Source: Enchytraeus crypticus
Lineage: Eukaryota; Annelida; Clitellata; Enchytraeida; Enchytraeidae
DNA length: 64,000 bases
NCBI GenBank assembly: GCA_905160935.1
Contig: CAJHZI010000231.1
Span: 102,501-166,500 of the forward strand
Direction of reading: 5' to 3'
Shown here: positions 1 to 10,600 of the stretch, in pieces
Layout: each line of letters opens with the position of its first letter
How positions within the stretch are numbered: position 1 is the stretch's first letter
Position numbers and translations under genes: made by a program
The notes under the pieces: generated by a model
Databases searched by the model: none
The model's input: only the letters and a program-made list of their open reading frames with translations
What the model was told of the DNA's origin: nothing

Positions 1-524
1 ATGAAATTCGTAAACGAATCCGTGTAGTTGTATTCACAATAAACTGACTCTTTTCATCGACTCCTGTATGTATATCTTAATCATATATTCTGTTGTTGTT
101 GTTGTGGTTGTTGCTGTTGTTGTTGTATGACTTCTCGATTAATTTCATTGCGCTTGGAAATTCAGATGCGCTTGCAAGAAATTGTCAAAGAAAATTATTA
201 AGAGGGCAGAATATTACAATAGCCTACCTCCACAAGGAAAGAAATAAGACAAAATATTCAGAAATGTTTCTTCTTTAAGGGCTCCGGTGGGGCACTCCTT
301 TAACATATAACAAATGAAATGGGCAACTATCAAATAGGCTATTGTTGTGAAATAAATATTTCTCTATACATCGCGCACAACATAGGGCCTATAGTGTTGA
401 AAAGAATTTTCGACTTTTATATAGACTCATAAAATATATTTTTTATTATAGACTAATTTCCGTTCAAAGTCTGAGTCACTATAAACTGTATACCAACTGT
501 TAGCTGCACGTGTTTTGGTTAAGG
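1..524. other. Intergenic, no gene seen
   Basis: AT-rich sequence with a short GTT/TTG trinucleotide run near 90-127. The only open frame (93-278) is created by that microsatellite and has no recognisable protein features. Confidence 0.6.
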
Positions 525-752
525 TAAAATAGCATAAACTGAGGAAAGCGACGGAAAACCACCTCAGAAGCCATATTTTTCCCAAGCTACATGTATGGGC
601 AGCGTAAAGTATAGCAAGTCATAGCCTTTTGTGAAAGTATTAATTATTAATCTATAGATCTAATGTACAATGTATATGTAGCGTGAAAAAGACTCTCGTA
701 TACGACCTTGTGTCATGGACCTGCCGCTTGGCATAACAATAGAGAGACTAAT
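525..752 (+). repeat. SINE family D / LINE-alpha 3' tail, decayed
   Basis: The order of blocks matches the better-preserved copy at 59,130-59,478: 'aactgaggaa', then 'ccacctcagaagccatat', 'ttcccaagcta', a 'catagcctttt gtga' block, and finally 'catggacctgcc..tggca..agagag'. The last block is also the 3' end of LINE-alpha (see 9,377-10,050). Highly diverged, non-coding. Confidence 0.55.
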
Positions 753-1560
753 AATGTACTTCTATATGCACATCAATCGATCCATCCATCCATCAATAGG
801 TATAATGTTATCAGTAACTTGTTTGACAATAAGTACATGCATATTCATAAAGAAGTATATTTATAAGTTGGGCCTATATTCATAGACCGATCTATCAATT
901 ATATTAGAATCTTTATATAGTAATACATGTAGTACATAGCTGCATGCATTAAAATATACATGAAAAGAAATAAAGAATACATATAACAAGCTGTATGTAT
1001 ATCGATTACAAAATTCAAATTAAATTGGAGTAGGACTATTTAGCTAGGCCACAGTCAAGGTGTCAAGTAGGCCTACTTAAAAATCGATTCTGACGAACTT
1101 AACTTAAATGCTGCACATGAATTGTTTGATGAAACAAATTTAAAAAACAACAGTGACTACAAAACTGTTAATAATACCTTCGCTTATTTCAAAACTATCT
1201 GACAACCGCAGATCGATAGCATACGAACAAAATACAACTCATATATGAAAATAAAATTAAAAATTGCTGGACATAAAAATACATGTAGCTTTTTAAGTCC
1301 AGCTTGTAGAATCAAATGTATTTTAGTCGGCACTACATATTGCACGCAAATATAGGCCTATAAAGGTCGTACTTCAGGTGCCAGTCTGGTTATGCTGGCA
1401 ACTTGTTCTTCGTTAAGTAGAAATTGACCTTTTCAATTCCTACTGTAACACCTACTATACTTGAAAGATATAATGTAATATAGGCCTAATTAACAAGGAT
1501 TAAAACATGAGACCTTTAAAGTCGCAAATATCATAAATACATGTATATTATTCAGCTAAG
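753..1560. other. Intergenic, no gene seen
   Basis: AT-rich sequence with a short CCAT run at 781-795. No coding or structured signal was recognised. Confidence 0.5.
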
Positions 1561-1564
1561 AGGG

Positions 1565-1692
1565 TGATATGATAGGCTTAGTGTTCGACTACGGATCAGT
1601 AGGTAAAGGGTTCAAATCAAATACATTCTCCGCCACTGACGTGAGACCTTGTGACAGGAAACGTTGCTTACGTTAGGTTTTAGCTTTGGCTT
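1565..1692 (+). repeat. SINE family A-like relic (tRNA-derived)
   Basis: Contains a box-B-like 'gggttcaaatc' preceded by 'actacggatcagtaggta'. It is followed by 'gccactgacgtgagacc' and the tail 'aacgttgcttacgttaggttttagctt'. This is the order seen in the SINE A copies at 25,770, 34,165 and 39,445. Diverged copy. Confidence 0.45.
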
Positions 1693-1767
1693 TATAGTTT
1701 TAATTATTGAAACATTTAATAGTGTCCATTTATCATTATTCACCATGGTGTACATCCATGCCTTCTA

Positions 1768-2262
1768 CCTGATGGTGCTAAATCAACTGACTTGCTGATG
1801 GATGCTAAATCAACTGACTTATTGATGGGTGATAAATCAACTGACTTTCTGATGTGTGATAAATCAATTGACCTGCTGTTGTTTGCTAAATCAATTGACT
1901 TGCTGCTGGTTGATAAATCAATTGATTTGCTGATGGATGCAAAATCAATTGACTTGCTGTTTGTTGCTAAATCAATAGACTCGCTGTTGTTTGCTACTTG
2001 CTAGATCAATAGATCAGTTCGGTAATTGAAAACATATTTTGTTGCATGTTAACACTGGTTTGTTTATGTTGACATCTGATACATATATTTACATGTAAAT
2101 GTAATGGGTAAACATTATAACATCGTTATAATGCATGCATATCGTTATAATGGGTGTCAGAGTTAAACTATAGGCCTAGCTATTACCGAAAAGATCTATT
2201 GACTTGCTGATGGATGCTAAATCAACTGAGCTGATGGATGCTAAATCAACAGACCTGCTTGA
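1768..2262 (+). repeat. 27-bp minisatellite (with outlying copies at about 2,199-2,262)
   Basis: About eight tandem units of roughly 27 bp built on 'gatgctaaatcaactgacttgct' occupy 1,768-2,000. Two more units lie near 2,199-2,262 after a gap. Because 27 is a multiple of three, one frame stays open (1,792-2,004) and reads as a nine-residue repeat of the type xDAKSxDLL. That frame has no flanking gene structure, so it is probably not a gene. Confidence 0.85.
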
Positions 2263-2670
2263 ACTTTCGGTAGAGATCTTGTATTTCAGTTTTCGAGAAT
2301 CTGGTGATTAGGCAGAGTTCATGTAGGGGGCGTGGTTTGGGAATCGCAGGGTGAGACAAGATTGAGTCATCAAGTCGTGCCGCTAAAAGTAAACAAAGTT
2401 AACAGATAATTATTTCAGGCAACGAAGTATTAGAGAGAACTTCATAAATACCTGTGACTTCAAACACTTAAATATGTCGTTATTTTAAAGGACTCCTGAG
2501 ATAATGAATATTTTGATCTAAATTAGAAGTCATATAATAAACGCTAGCGCATAATACACCGTATTAAGTAAATATATATAGTCCAGTAATATATATGTGG
2601 TCCGTGTGTATAGTGCTTGGGATTCAAATTTCTGATGAGTCAATAAGATGTTTAATAATCTTTCTATACA

Positions 2671-2715
<45 letters not shown>

Positions 2716-3193
2716 GTCACACTCAACATGTCATCACCCAAGAAGAGAGAGGGTTCACCATGTCTATCATGCAATTTACATGCAGGTGTTCATCGGAAAC
2801 GTTGCATACAGAAGTGTGTTGTATTAGTTTTTTCAACTTGTTGTTTTAGGGGTAAACAAAGCAATGAAAAAATCGCTTTCTTTTTGCATATTTCATAATG
2901 TTTGCTATGTTTCATTTCAAATGCCTTGATCAATACATTATTTTCTTTTTATCTTTCATAATCACAGATAGACAGTTAGATAGCTATATGGATATATAGA
3001 TAGATAGATTGATTGATGGATGGATTGATAGACAGATAAACGGGTGAGTGGGTGGGTGAGTGGGTATAGGTAGGTAGTTAGGTAGGTAGGTAGGTAGGTA
3101 GGTAGATAGGTAAGTTAGGGTTAAGGTTATGGTTAAGGTTACATTCTTTAACACTGTAAAAATATTAAAACTCTATCATTTAACTATTTATCT

Positions 3194-3231
<38 letters not shown>

Positions 3232-3247
3232 AGAGAGACAGAGAGAC

Positions 3248-3311
<64 letters not shown>

Positions 3312-4658
3312 ACAGTAGTGACAAAATAAGCGTACTGTTGACATTCATAGATGTGGTTAGAACTGTGCCCATGCTGTGATTCTTCAAGTAAATTTTGATA
3401 TTTTACTAGGCCTAATATTTTAAAGATCCTCAAATGTAACTTCAAAATAGAGTGGTTTAACCTTGCCTCCGATTCTGAAGAATAAGTAATTAAGCTGATT
3501 AATTCTAAATATTATTCTTATTCAACTAATTATCAATTATTTGATTTATAAAACAAATCAGTATAAAACAATTGATTAGTGATTTTAATCATTTAGCATG
3601 TCAGTGAAGGCTCACACTACTAAGGCATAAGTATTACTTAACAGTATCCGCAATATTTTAGATGAAAAATCTTCCTCATGATAATCAGTCCTATTCTTTA
3701 AATTGTCATTCAAATCATTTTAGATTTGACATTTAATGGAACTCGATTAATTACTTAATTAATTACTCCTATTTAAATTTTGGTTTGGCTTTTGTTATAG
3801 GTATGTGGCCACTGGCCTTAGCTGCAAACAGCTAGCGACTTATTTAAATTATTAAAATTCAGTAGGGCTTATTATTAAAGCATTAGAGACGTATGCTATA
3901 TTGAAAGTAACGCAATTTACAGTATCTATAAAAGGTCATTATTTACCAGCTACAAACAGTCAATTGATCTGATTAATTAATTATTCTTATTAAAAATTTG
4001 TATAAACTTATGCAACTACTAGAATTCACTTATAGAATTCTATAAGTGATTCGTTGCGTGTAGTGGAATCCTACTACACGCAGTATACAGATTTAGTCTT
4101 AGACGTGCATGTAAGATTGAGCAGATCTATTACAATACCGGTTTCCAAGGTTGCGACCATTGATTTTGATAAAAGCCGCCATTGTTTATAGCGCAGCGGC
4201 TCTGGTGGTATTTGTTATTCACGCATAATCCCGCAAGATATGTCGATTGTTTAGTGAATACTCTGAATAGTGCAGCTATCTGCATTTATTTGGGGGAAAT
4301 AATCATCAGGTAACACCAAATTAGAACCGTTACAATATTAAGATTTTACCTGGATCGTTATGTTCTTACATTCTGAAAAGTTTAATTGCGGCCAATCACA
4401 ATCTTCTCTTCACAGATGTCTGTCAGATAAATCTGACAATGAGTGGGATCCATTAATGGAGCTCCTGACGACAAAAGATCGCAACCCGCTCACAGCTTCG
4501 TCTCAGATTCATTGTCTTACATCCTCTCTGTCTCTTGCGCACCGTGTGGAATTCCCCTGACAATTCCAGAGGTATAAATTTAAGAAATAAATCTCAATAA
4601 AAAATACATGGGCCAATATAATATATATATATATATACATATATACACTGTATATATA

Positions 4659-4704
<46 letters not shown>

Positions 4705-5036
4705 ATATCTAAGGTTATCGATGTAAATCGAGATAAGCTGCAGTTCTCGACGTCTGTAGCTAAATGGCAGCCGTCGTATGAAAATCTGTGGAGATGCGAC
4801 TCTAAAAAATTGTCTCATTAGTTGTTAAATTTTAATATGCAGCTGCAAAGAATGAAATTATGAATTGTATTTTTGTCTAATGTCCTGGGCTAGTGCTATT
4901 CACTGATATCCGCTTCTCTTTCGCCTGTCAATCTCGGGCGTGAGAGATATCAAAGCAAAAGCTCACAACGAGAAAACTTTCATCAAGTCAAAGAAGAATT
5001 TCATATAGCAGCATTTGTAGTTTACAGGACTAGTTA
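2263..5036. other. Intergenic, microsatellite-rich
   Basis: Holds a (CT)n tract at 2,674-2,709, GGTA/GGTT-rich sequence at 3,040-3,135, a (GA)n tract at about 3,195-3,308, and an (AT)n tract at about 4,618-4,702. Open frames here are low-complexity translations of these tracts. No gene recognised. Confidence 0.7.
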
Positions 5037-5195
5037 ATAGATTTACTCTAATAGAGGGAAATAAACTCTAATAGAGGGAAACTAACTCAAATAGAGGGAA
5101 ATTAACTCTAATAGAGGAAAATTAACTCTAATTGAGGGAAATACCTTTAATGGAGGGAAATTAACTCTAACAGAGGGAAATACCTCTAATAGAGG
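5037..5195. repeat. About 20-bp minisatellite with a CTCTAATAGAG core
   Basis: About eight degenerate units of the form 'aactctaatagagggaaatt'. Each unit carries a short inverted repeat (CTCTAATAGAG). It ends abruptly at 'ctctaatagaggctt'. Confidence 0.85.
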
Positions 5196-5617
5196 CTTAA
5201 TGTCCTGCTCATCGATTATCTCACGCTAAACAGATGTTTGTTTACATAAAGATTTTATAGATAAATGTACATAATTTTAATAAACAATAGATAAACTGTG
5301 TTCGTATAGTAGCATTACTGACGCAGCAGCTCGGCGCTATAAGCTTCGACACATAGGCTCCATCGTTCGTTAGTACTGAGTTAAATCCCAGGCTCCTTAA
5401 AACGTAAGGCATTTCCTCTAAAAATGATAGAAGTTCCTTTTTAGCTAATTAAATAACGCTTCAAAGTTTTTATATTCTTTAAAGCATATCACGTCGGGGA
5501 AGAGAAAGAGATTGACGTTCAAAGAAGTGATAAATCACATCGATGCAAATTTACCTACAAGCCGAGAAGGCTAAGCATGTTAATGCTACGACCGTACCTA
5601 ACAATATATTGTGTACA

Positions 5618-6369
5618 GTGGCGGATCCAGGGCCTGGGCCCCCCCCCCTTAGCTCCGCCGATAAAAAATTATATACTATATTTTCATGTTTCTATGGTAA
5701 TTTCGATGTGAAAATAGACCCTATGTTAGTAATGGAGGTGGTTAGGGGGGGGGGAGGGTTTTCATTGTTTCTATGGCAATTTCTATGTGAAAATATGTTA
5801 GTAATGGAGGTGGTTAGGGGTGGGGGTACGACAGGGAACTCAATTCCAATAGCTCGATTTTTTTCTAGGATATACTAGGAGCACTGTATAATGGAAGGGG
5901 GTCCAAAACAATGTTGACCGTTTCACTCTCAATTTTCACTTGAACCAATGCAAAACCACTGCATTAGAGGAAAAAGGGTGTAAGTAAAAAATATGAACTC
6001 TGTCCCGTAGCAGTGGTGCAAACAGCCTTGGCTGGAAGGGGCTTAAGCCTCCCCACCGCCAAAATTAGGTCACTTTTGCAATTCGTCGAAATCCGCAGTT
6101 TCTTCGAGGTGAAAAAATTAACCTACTTTTCCAAACAAATATAGGATTTTAGGTTTTCCCCTGACGGGTACGAGCAGGGGGGGGGGCGGCGGAAAGGTAC
6201 GGGGATACACTCACTCTATGAGCCGAACGCAGTAGTGAACAAATTTTGAGCTCCCCCACAGAAATTTGTCTGGTTGCGTCACATGTCCCGAAGAAAGCAA
6301 AAATATGTATACTCTCAAAAATAATTTCGGGCCCCCCTTTAAAAAATTCCTGGATCCGCCCCTGATTGT
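5618..6369. mobile_element. Non-autonomous DNA transposon with GGCGGATCCAGG ends
   Basis: The left end reads 'cagtggcggatccaggg' followed by a poly-C stretch (5,620-5,650). The right end reads 'cctggatccgcccctg' preceded by 'ggccccccttt', so the termini form an imperfect inverted repeat about 750 bp apart. Inside there is a local duplication of 'ttagtaatggaggtggttagggg' sequence (5,726-5,830). No transposase is present, so it would have needed a partner element in trans. Open frames across it (5,543-5,878 and 6,149-6,394) include the termini and are not genes. The superfamily is uncertain; a hAT-like origin is possible. Confidence 0.7.
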
Positions 6370-6540
6370 GTAAAATGTCGTAGAGAAGATTCATTGACTT
6401 AACTACGATAGAATCAGCTCCGACTCTTCAATCAACGTCTTATATAATACACCATTCTCTTCCAATTATTACGAAGCAGTTAGCGCTATTGAAATATAAA
6501 AAGTTAAGTTATATAACTCTTTTTATTGTAATATATCTGT

Positions 6541-6544
6541 AATT

Positions 6545-6600
<56 letters not shown>

Positions 6601-6639
6601 GTATATGTAGTGTAGTTGTTAAATCAAGGTGTATATGCC

Positions 6640-6695
<56 letters not shown>

Positions 6696-6741
6696 TGTAT
6701 ATATGTAGGCATATACACCTTGATTTAACAACTACACTACA
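6541..6741. repeat. Large inverted repeat around an (AT)n core
   Basis: The block 'tgtagtgtagttgttaaatc' and onward (from 6,606 to about 6,650) recurs as its exact reverse complement at about 6,695-6,741. The arms are some 42-45 bp long and are separated by (AT)n. A second (AT)n tract lies at 6,548-6,596. This is a palindrome able to extrude as a cruciform. Confidence 0.85.
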
Positions 6742-6819
6742 ACACGATTGATCCCATCACATGAAATATAGCTTTTGCGAATGGATTAACTGTTGATCGA
6801 TTGACCGCCACTTAAGAAG

Positions 6820-6892
6820 CGTGAAAGCAGAATGTGAGTAGGAATATGTACCTTATACCTGCCAATTGGCTGAACACTAGAGAGAGAGATAT
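6820..6892 (+). repeat. SINE D / LINE-alpha 3' end relic
   Basis: 'gcgtgaaagcagaatgtgag', 'aatatgtaccttatacctgcc' and 'ttggctgaacactagagag' follow the 3' end of SINE family D and LINE-alpha. Short, decayed. Confidence 0.55.
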
Positions 6893-7607
6893 GAAGTTTC
6901 TCCGCATGTGTCTTCTAAAGTAATGAGCAAACTTTTTGTGTCCAATTAGGACATTTAACACAAGTCAGATAATTATTTGTATCATTAAATTTCCGCAGCT
7001 TATAGTACATAGATTAATAAATTGTAAAAGTATCACGCAATACGCTCACTTGCGATCCAAAGGTCTTCAACTACGATCTTCTACTCATTCATGCAACAGA
7101 CAGTGTCACGAGCACTCGACTAGTAAAGGGTTATTTATTTATATGCTGCACTCTAGCTATCAACAACGATAAGAAGCGACATCATGTTGTCTTCTTCTTA
7201 TCGAGTATTTTAATCGCCATTTGAATTGCAGCTCGACTCAGCTTCATCTCATGATCTGCGAGCCACGGGTGTATGCTCTGCAAACTGGCCGAGACTTATG
7301 GGACAAAATGAGTAAATCTTAGTCAGTTAAATTCATTCTCCTAAACATTAGGCCTACAGATGTTGTCAATGTAACAAAATTAATATAAAAAACTTACAAC
7401 AGGCCTACATCACGCCGCTTTAATTACGTAGAACACTTTTGAGGGCTTATAAACAGTTTCTTAAATTAGAAGAGCTGGTTGTAAATGCATTTTGTTTGAA
7501 CACATCGTTGATGAATCTCTTTCTTCACAAATGATGGGATCCAGATGCGAATCACAGCTGCATCTGTCTTGCACGCTTGTAACAGAGAAATGCAGCCATG
7601 AGCAAGC
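6893..7607. other. Intergenic / possible 3' UTR of the RNASEH2A gene
   Basis: Downstream of the RNASEH2A stop on the minus strand. A minus-strand ATTAAA at 7,419-7,424 is a possible polyadenylation signal, which would give a 3' UTR of about 200 nt. No other gene seen. Confidence 0.35.
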
Positions 7608-10600
7608 CTAAGATACGAGTTGTAATTCAGCGGTTGGCTTGAGAGCTCTTTCAGTAAAGAAGCGATGAGCGGGGGCAGAGGTGGCTGGTTTGTCTGCATT
7701 GTTACTGGGCTTTGACTGAAAGAATGACGTAATCGCTGGAACAGATTTGAGATCGCCATTCTTCTTCTTGTCATCTTCGTCATCATCTTCCCTGCAGTCA
7801 TATCATCAATTGAGACATTTTCTCGCAAAATAAAGTAAAAATCAAAATAGTAAAGAAAAATAAAAGCAGTTCCTCTTAGACCAACTAAAGAATCAATTTA
7901 TATTTTTTTAAATGAATTTGAAAGTATTCAATTCTAACTCAATAGACCTTAAGTTGACTGTTTAATTTGAAAAGCAGCGTCATTCGAGGAAGACTACTTT
8001 AATGTAACCTGAGATTGATCTCTCTCTCTCTCTCTTAGCGCACTGCCTATTAGCAAGGCCATTGTATATAACGCCTCCACTCTTCTCTGTCTTCCGCTTT
8101 CCTCTTCATGTCCACATATGAGTGGATCTTTAAATCATCTAACATACCTAATCTCGGCCTGCCTCTGAATCTATTTCCTTCCATTCTGCCTTCTATGACC
8201 ACCTTTAGCAGATTTTCCCCCTTAGAATGTCTTCAATCCAACTCTTCTTCCTAATTCTTAATACATTTATCAACTGTGTATCTGTACCAACTCTCTGCAG
8301 AACTTCCTGAGAAAAATAAATCCGAGGAAGACAATTTTAAAGTAATCTGCGATAGATATCATGTGAGAAAAAAGCGATAAGAACTGAGATATGAAATAAA
8401 CGAAGATAAAGAGAGAACTGGGACGTGAAGAGATATGAATGTAGATTAAATTCAAGAATAAATATGAAACCATTGGACGGCAGCAGCTTTAGTGTCGATG
8501 ACAGTACTTGCTGTAGACCAGCCAAACCTCACGAACTGAGAATAACCAAAGATTGGATCAAAGCTGTCTACCAGAAATTTCTTTGTTTTCGGATCTAAAG
8601 TAAAAAATCATAGCACATAAAGTAATAAAGTGCGAATCAGCAAAACAAAATGACATAGTAAATTATAATTACTTAAGGATACAGCTTACTCCACGGTGTG
8701 TGAGGCAAAAGGAAAGTCTGTGATATATACTCTGTCTATCATTGAGTTGAGCTGGTAGCTTGTTGGCAAGTTGCTCGACAGTGGATCAGTAAGTGATTGG
8801 TTCAAATCCAGTGCTCTCCCACAGCATGTCATTAACATGCTATGAGATTTGACATGTCACTGACAAGCTATCGAGCAGGAGACTGACGTTAAACTTGAGT
8901 TTATTGGCCTGCTATCATATTCACTATTGAGCATCCAATCCTAGAAAAAAGAGTTCCATAAATAGGTATCCTTTATCGATAGGAATATCGAGAGGAATCT
9001 ATTAGGTTGAAAATTACGTCTTCTGAAGTGACTTTCCATTGCCTTGTCAGTACCTGTGTTAGTTGACTCTAACGAAGATGCGCCGCTTTCAGCAGCATTG
9101 ATATGACACAAAAAGGGCTCGACGCAATACCATGCCTGATCACTATGAAGAGTACTCATCAATAAGACAAGAGAATAATAAATTAGTTAAAATATTAATT
9201 TATCAATAATTTTTAAAAGTTAAACAAATATTGTCCGTTAAATATATATATATATATACATATATTAATGAATCTTATAAAACAAAACTATTCATCATAA
9301 TTTTGCAGCTATATAATTATAACATTAGGTAAATTTACGTAATGATAGGCTGAATGATACGACCCTAAGATATGACATGAAGATTAATATAAAAAAGACC
9401 AAGGTTATGAGAATGTCCAATAATAAAGGTGAAGTTAATATCACAATAAATGGTACGAAATTGGAACAGGTAAGGAGTTTCAAATATTTGGGTCATACTA
9501 TAACCGATGATGGGAAATGTGAGACGGAAATATGCAGTAGGATTGCACAAGCAAAAGTGGCCTTTGGTAGTAGAAAAGAACTATTAACAAAATGTCTAAC
9601 GAAAGACACAAATGTAAAGATAGTGAAAACTTGGTTTGAACCACGCTATTGTATGGATGTGAAACATGGACCTTAAGGAAGGAAGATATTAGGAAACTGG
9701 AGACATTGGAAATGTGGATTTGGAGAAGAATGGAGAGGATTAGCTGGACTCAAAAGGTTACAAATGAGGAAGTCCTGGAGAGAGTTGGCACAGTTAGACA
9801 GTTGATAAATGTATTAAGAAATAGGAAGAAGATATGGATAGAACACATTCTAAGGGGGGAAGGTCTATTAAAAGAGTCATAGAAGGTAGAATGGAAGGAA
9901 AAAGAGGCAGGGGCAGGCCGAGATTAGGTATGTTAGATGATTGAAAGACCCACTCATATGTGGAAATGAAAAGGAAGGCGGAAGACAGAAAAGAGTGGAG
10001 GCGTTAAGTACCATGGACCTGCCAGTAGGCAGTGCACTAAGAGAGAGGTAAATTTATGTATTGACAACACTGGTTGATGTGTTGATTTTGCCAATATTTA
10101 TCAAAATATAATTCATTCATAACTGCAACTTCAGAAGTGAATATTTAAATCTGTAAAGCAGAGAAGTCATCTAAAGTTACTTTGATGTCTCGCACCACAG
10201 TTGAAGATGTTAAATACTAAATATGATTAAGCCTATTATTAAGGCCATCAACAATTTAATGGTATATTTAATGCGAATGTAAAAGTTTCAAATAGGGGAT
10301 TGACTGATGATATGGTGTCGAACAAAGAGAAGGTATATTCATACCCCGAAACTAGTTAAACTGGGATTCAAGGGAAGAAGATGATGACGATTAAGGCTTC
10401 TCACTAGGCTTATACCTAAAGCCTATTAAACTACAATTATAATAATAATAATAATACTAAAGGTTTAACGTCCATTTCCTCATCCAAGTATGATGTACGG
10501 GACGTTTAGCATTGACTATGACCTCTTGCTAGCAGGGATGCCACCCTGATCATATAACTACTATCATAGTTATACGATCAAGATGGCAGCCCTGCTAGCA

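Noticed and set aside
3110..3135. Telomere-like GGTTAGGGTTAAGG, and again two TTAGGG at 24,292
   Set aside because: Only one or two units, degenerate. Not an interstitial telomere array.
3129..3445. Overlapping open frames on both strands over (GA)n
   Set aside because: They are translations of a dinucleotide repeat (R-E / S-L runs) with no flanking gene structure.
5543..5878. Plus-strand 111-codon frame
   Set aside because: It crosses the terminus of the non-autonomous transposon and encodes poly-Gly/Pro from homopolymer runs.
7466..7828. Minus-strand 120-codon frame
   Set aside because: It overlaps RNASEH2A exon 8 in a different reading frame. The correct frame follows the exon 7 splice phase.
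8941..9162. Minus-strand 73-codon frame in RNASEH2A intron 6
   Set aside because: I first considered it as the RNase H2A C-terminus, but the real C-terminal exons are 8,594-8,471 and 7,791-7,608. This frame matches nothing.
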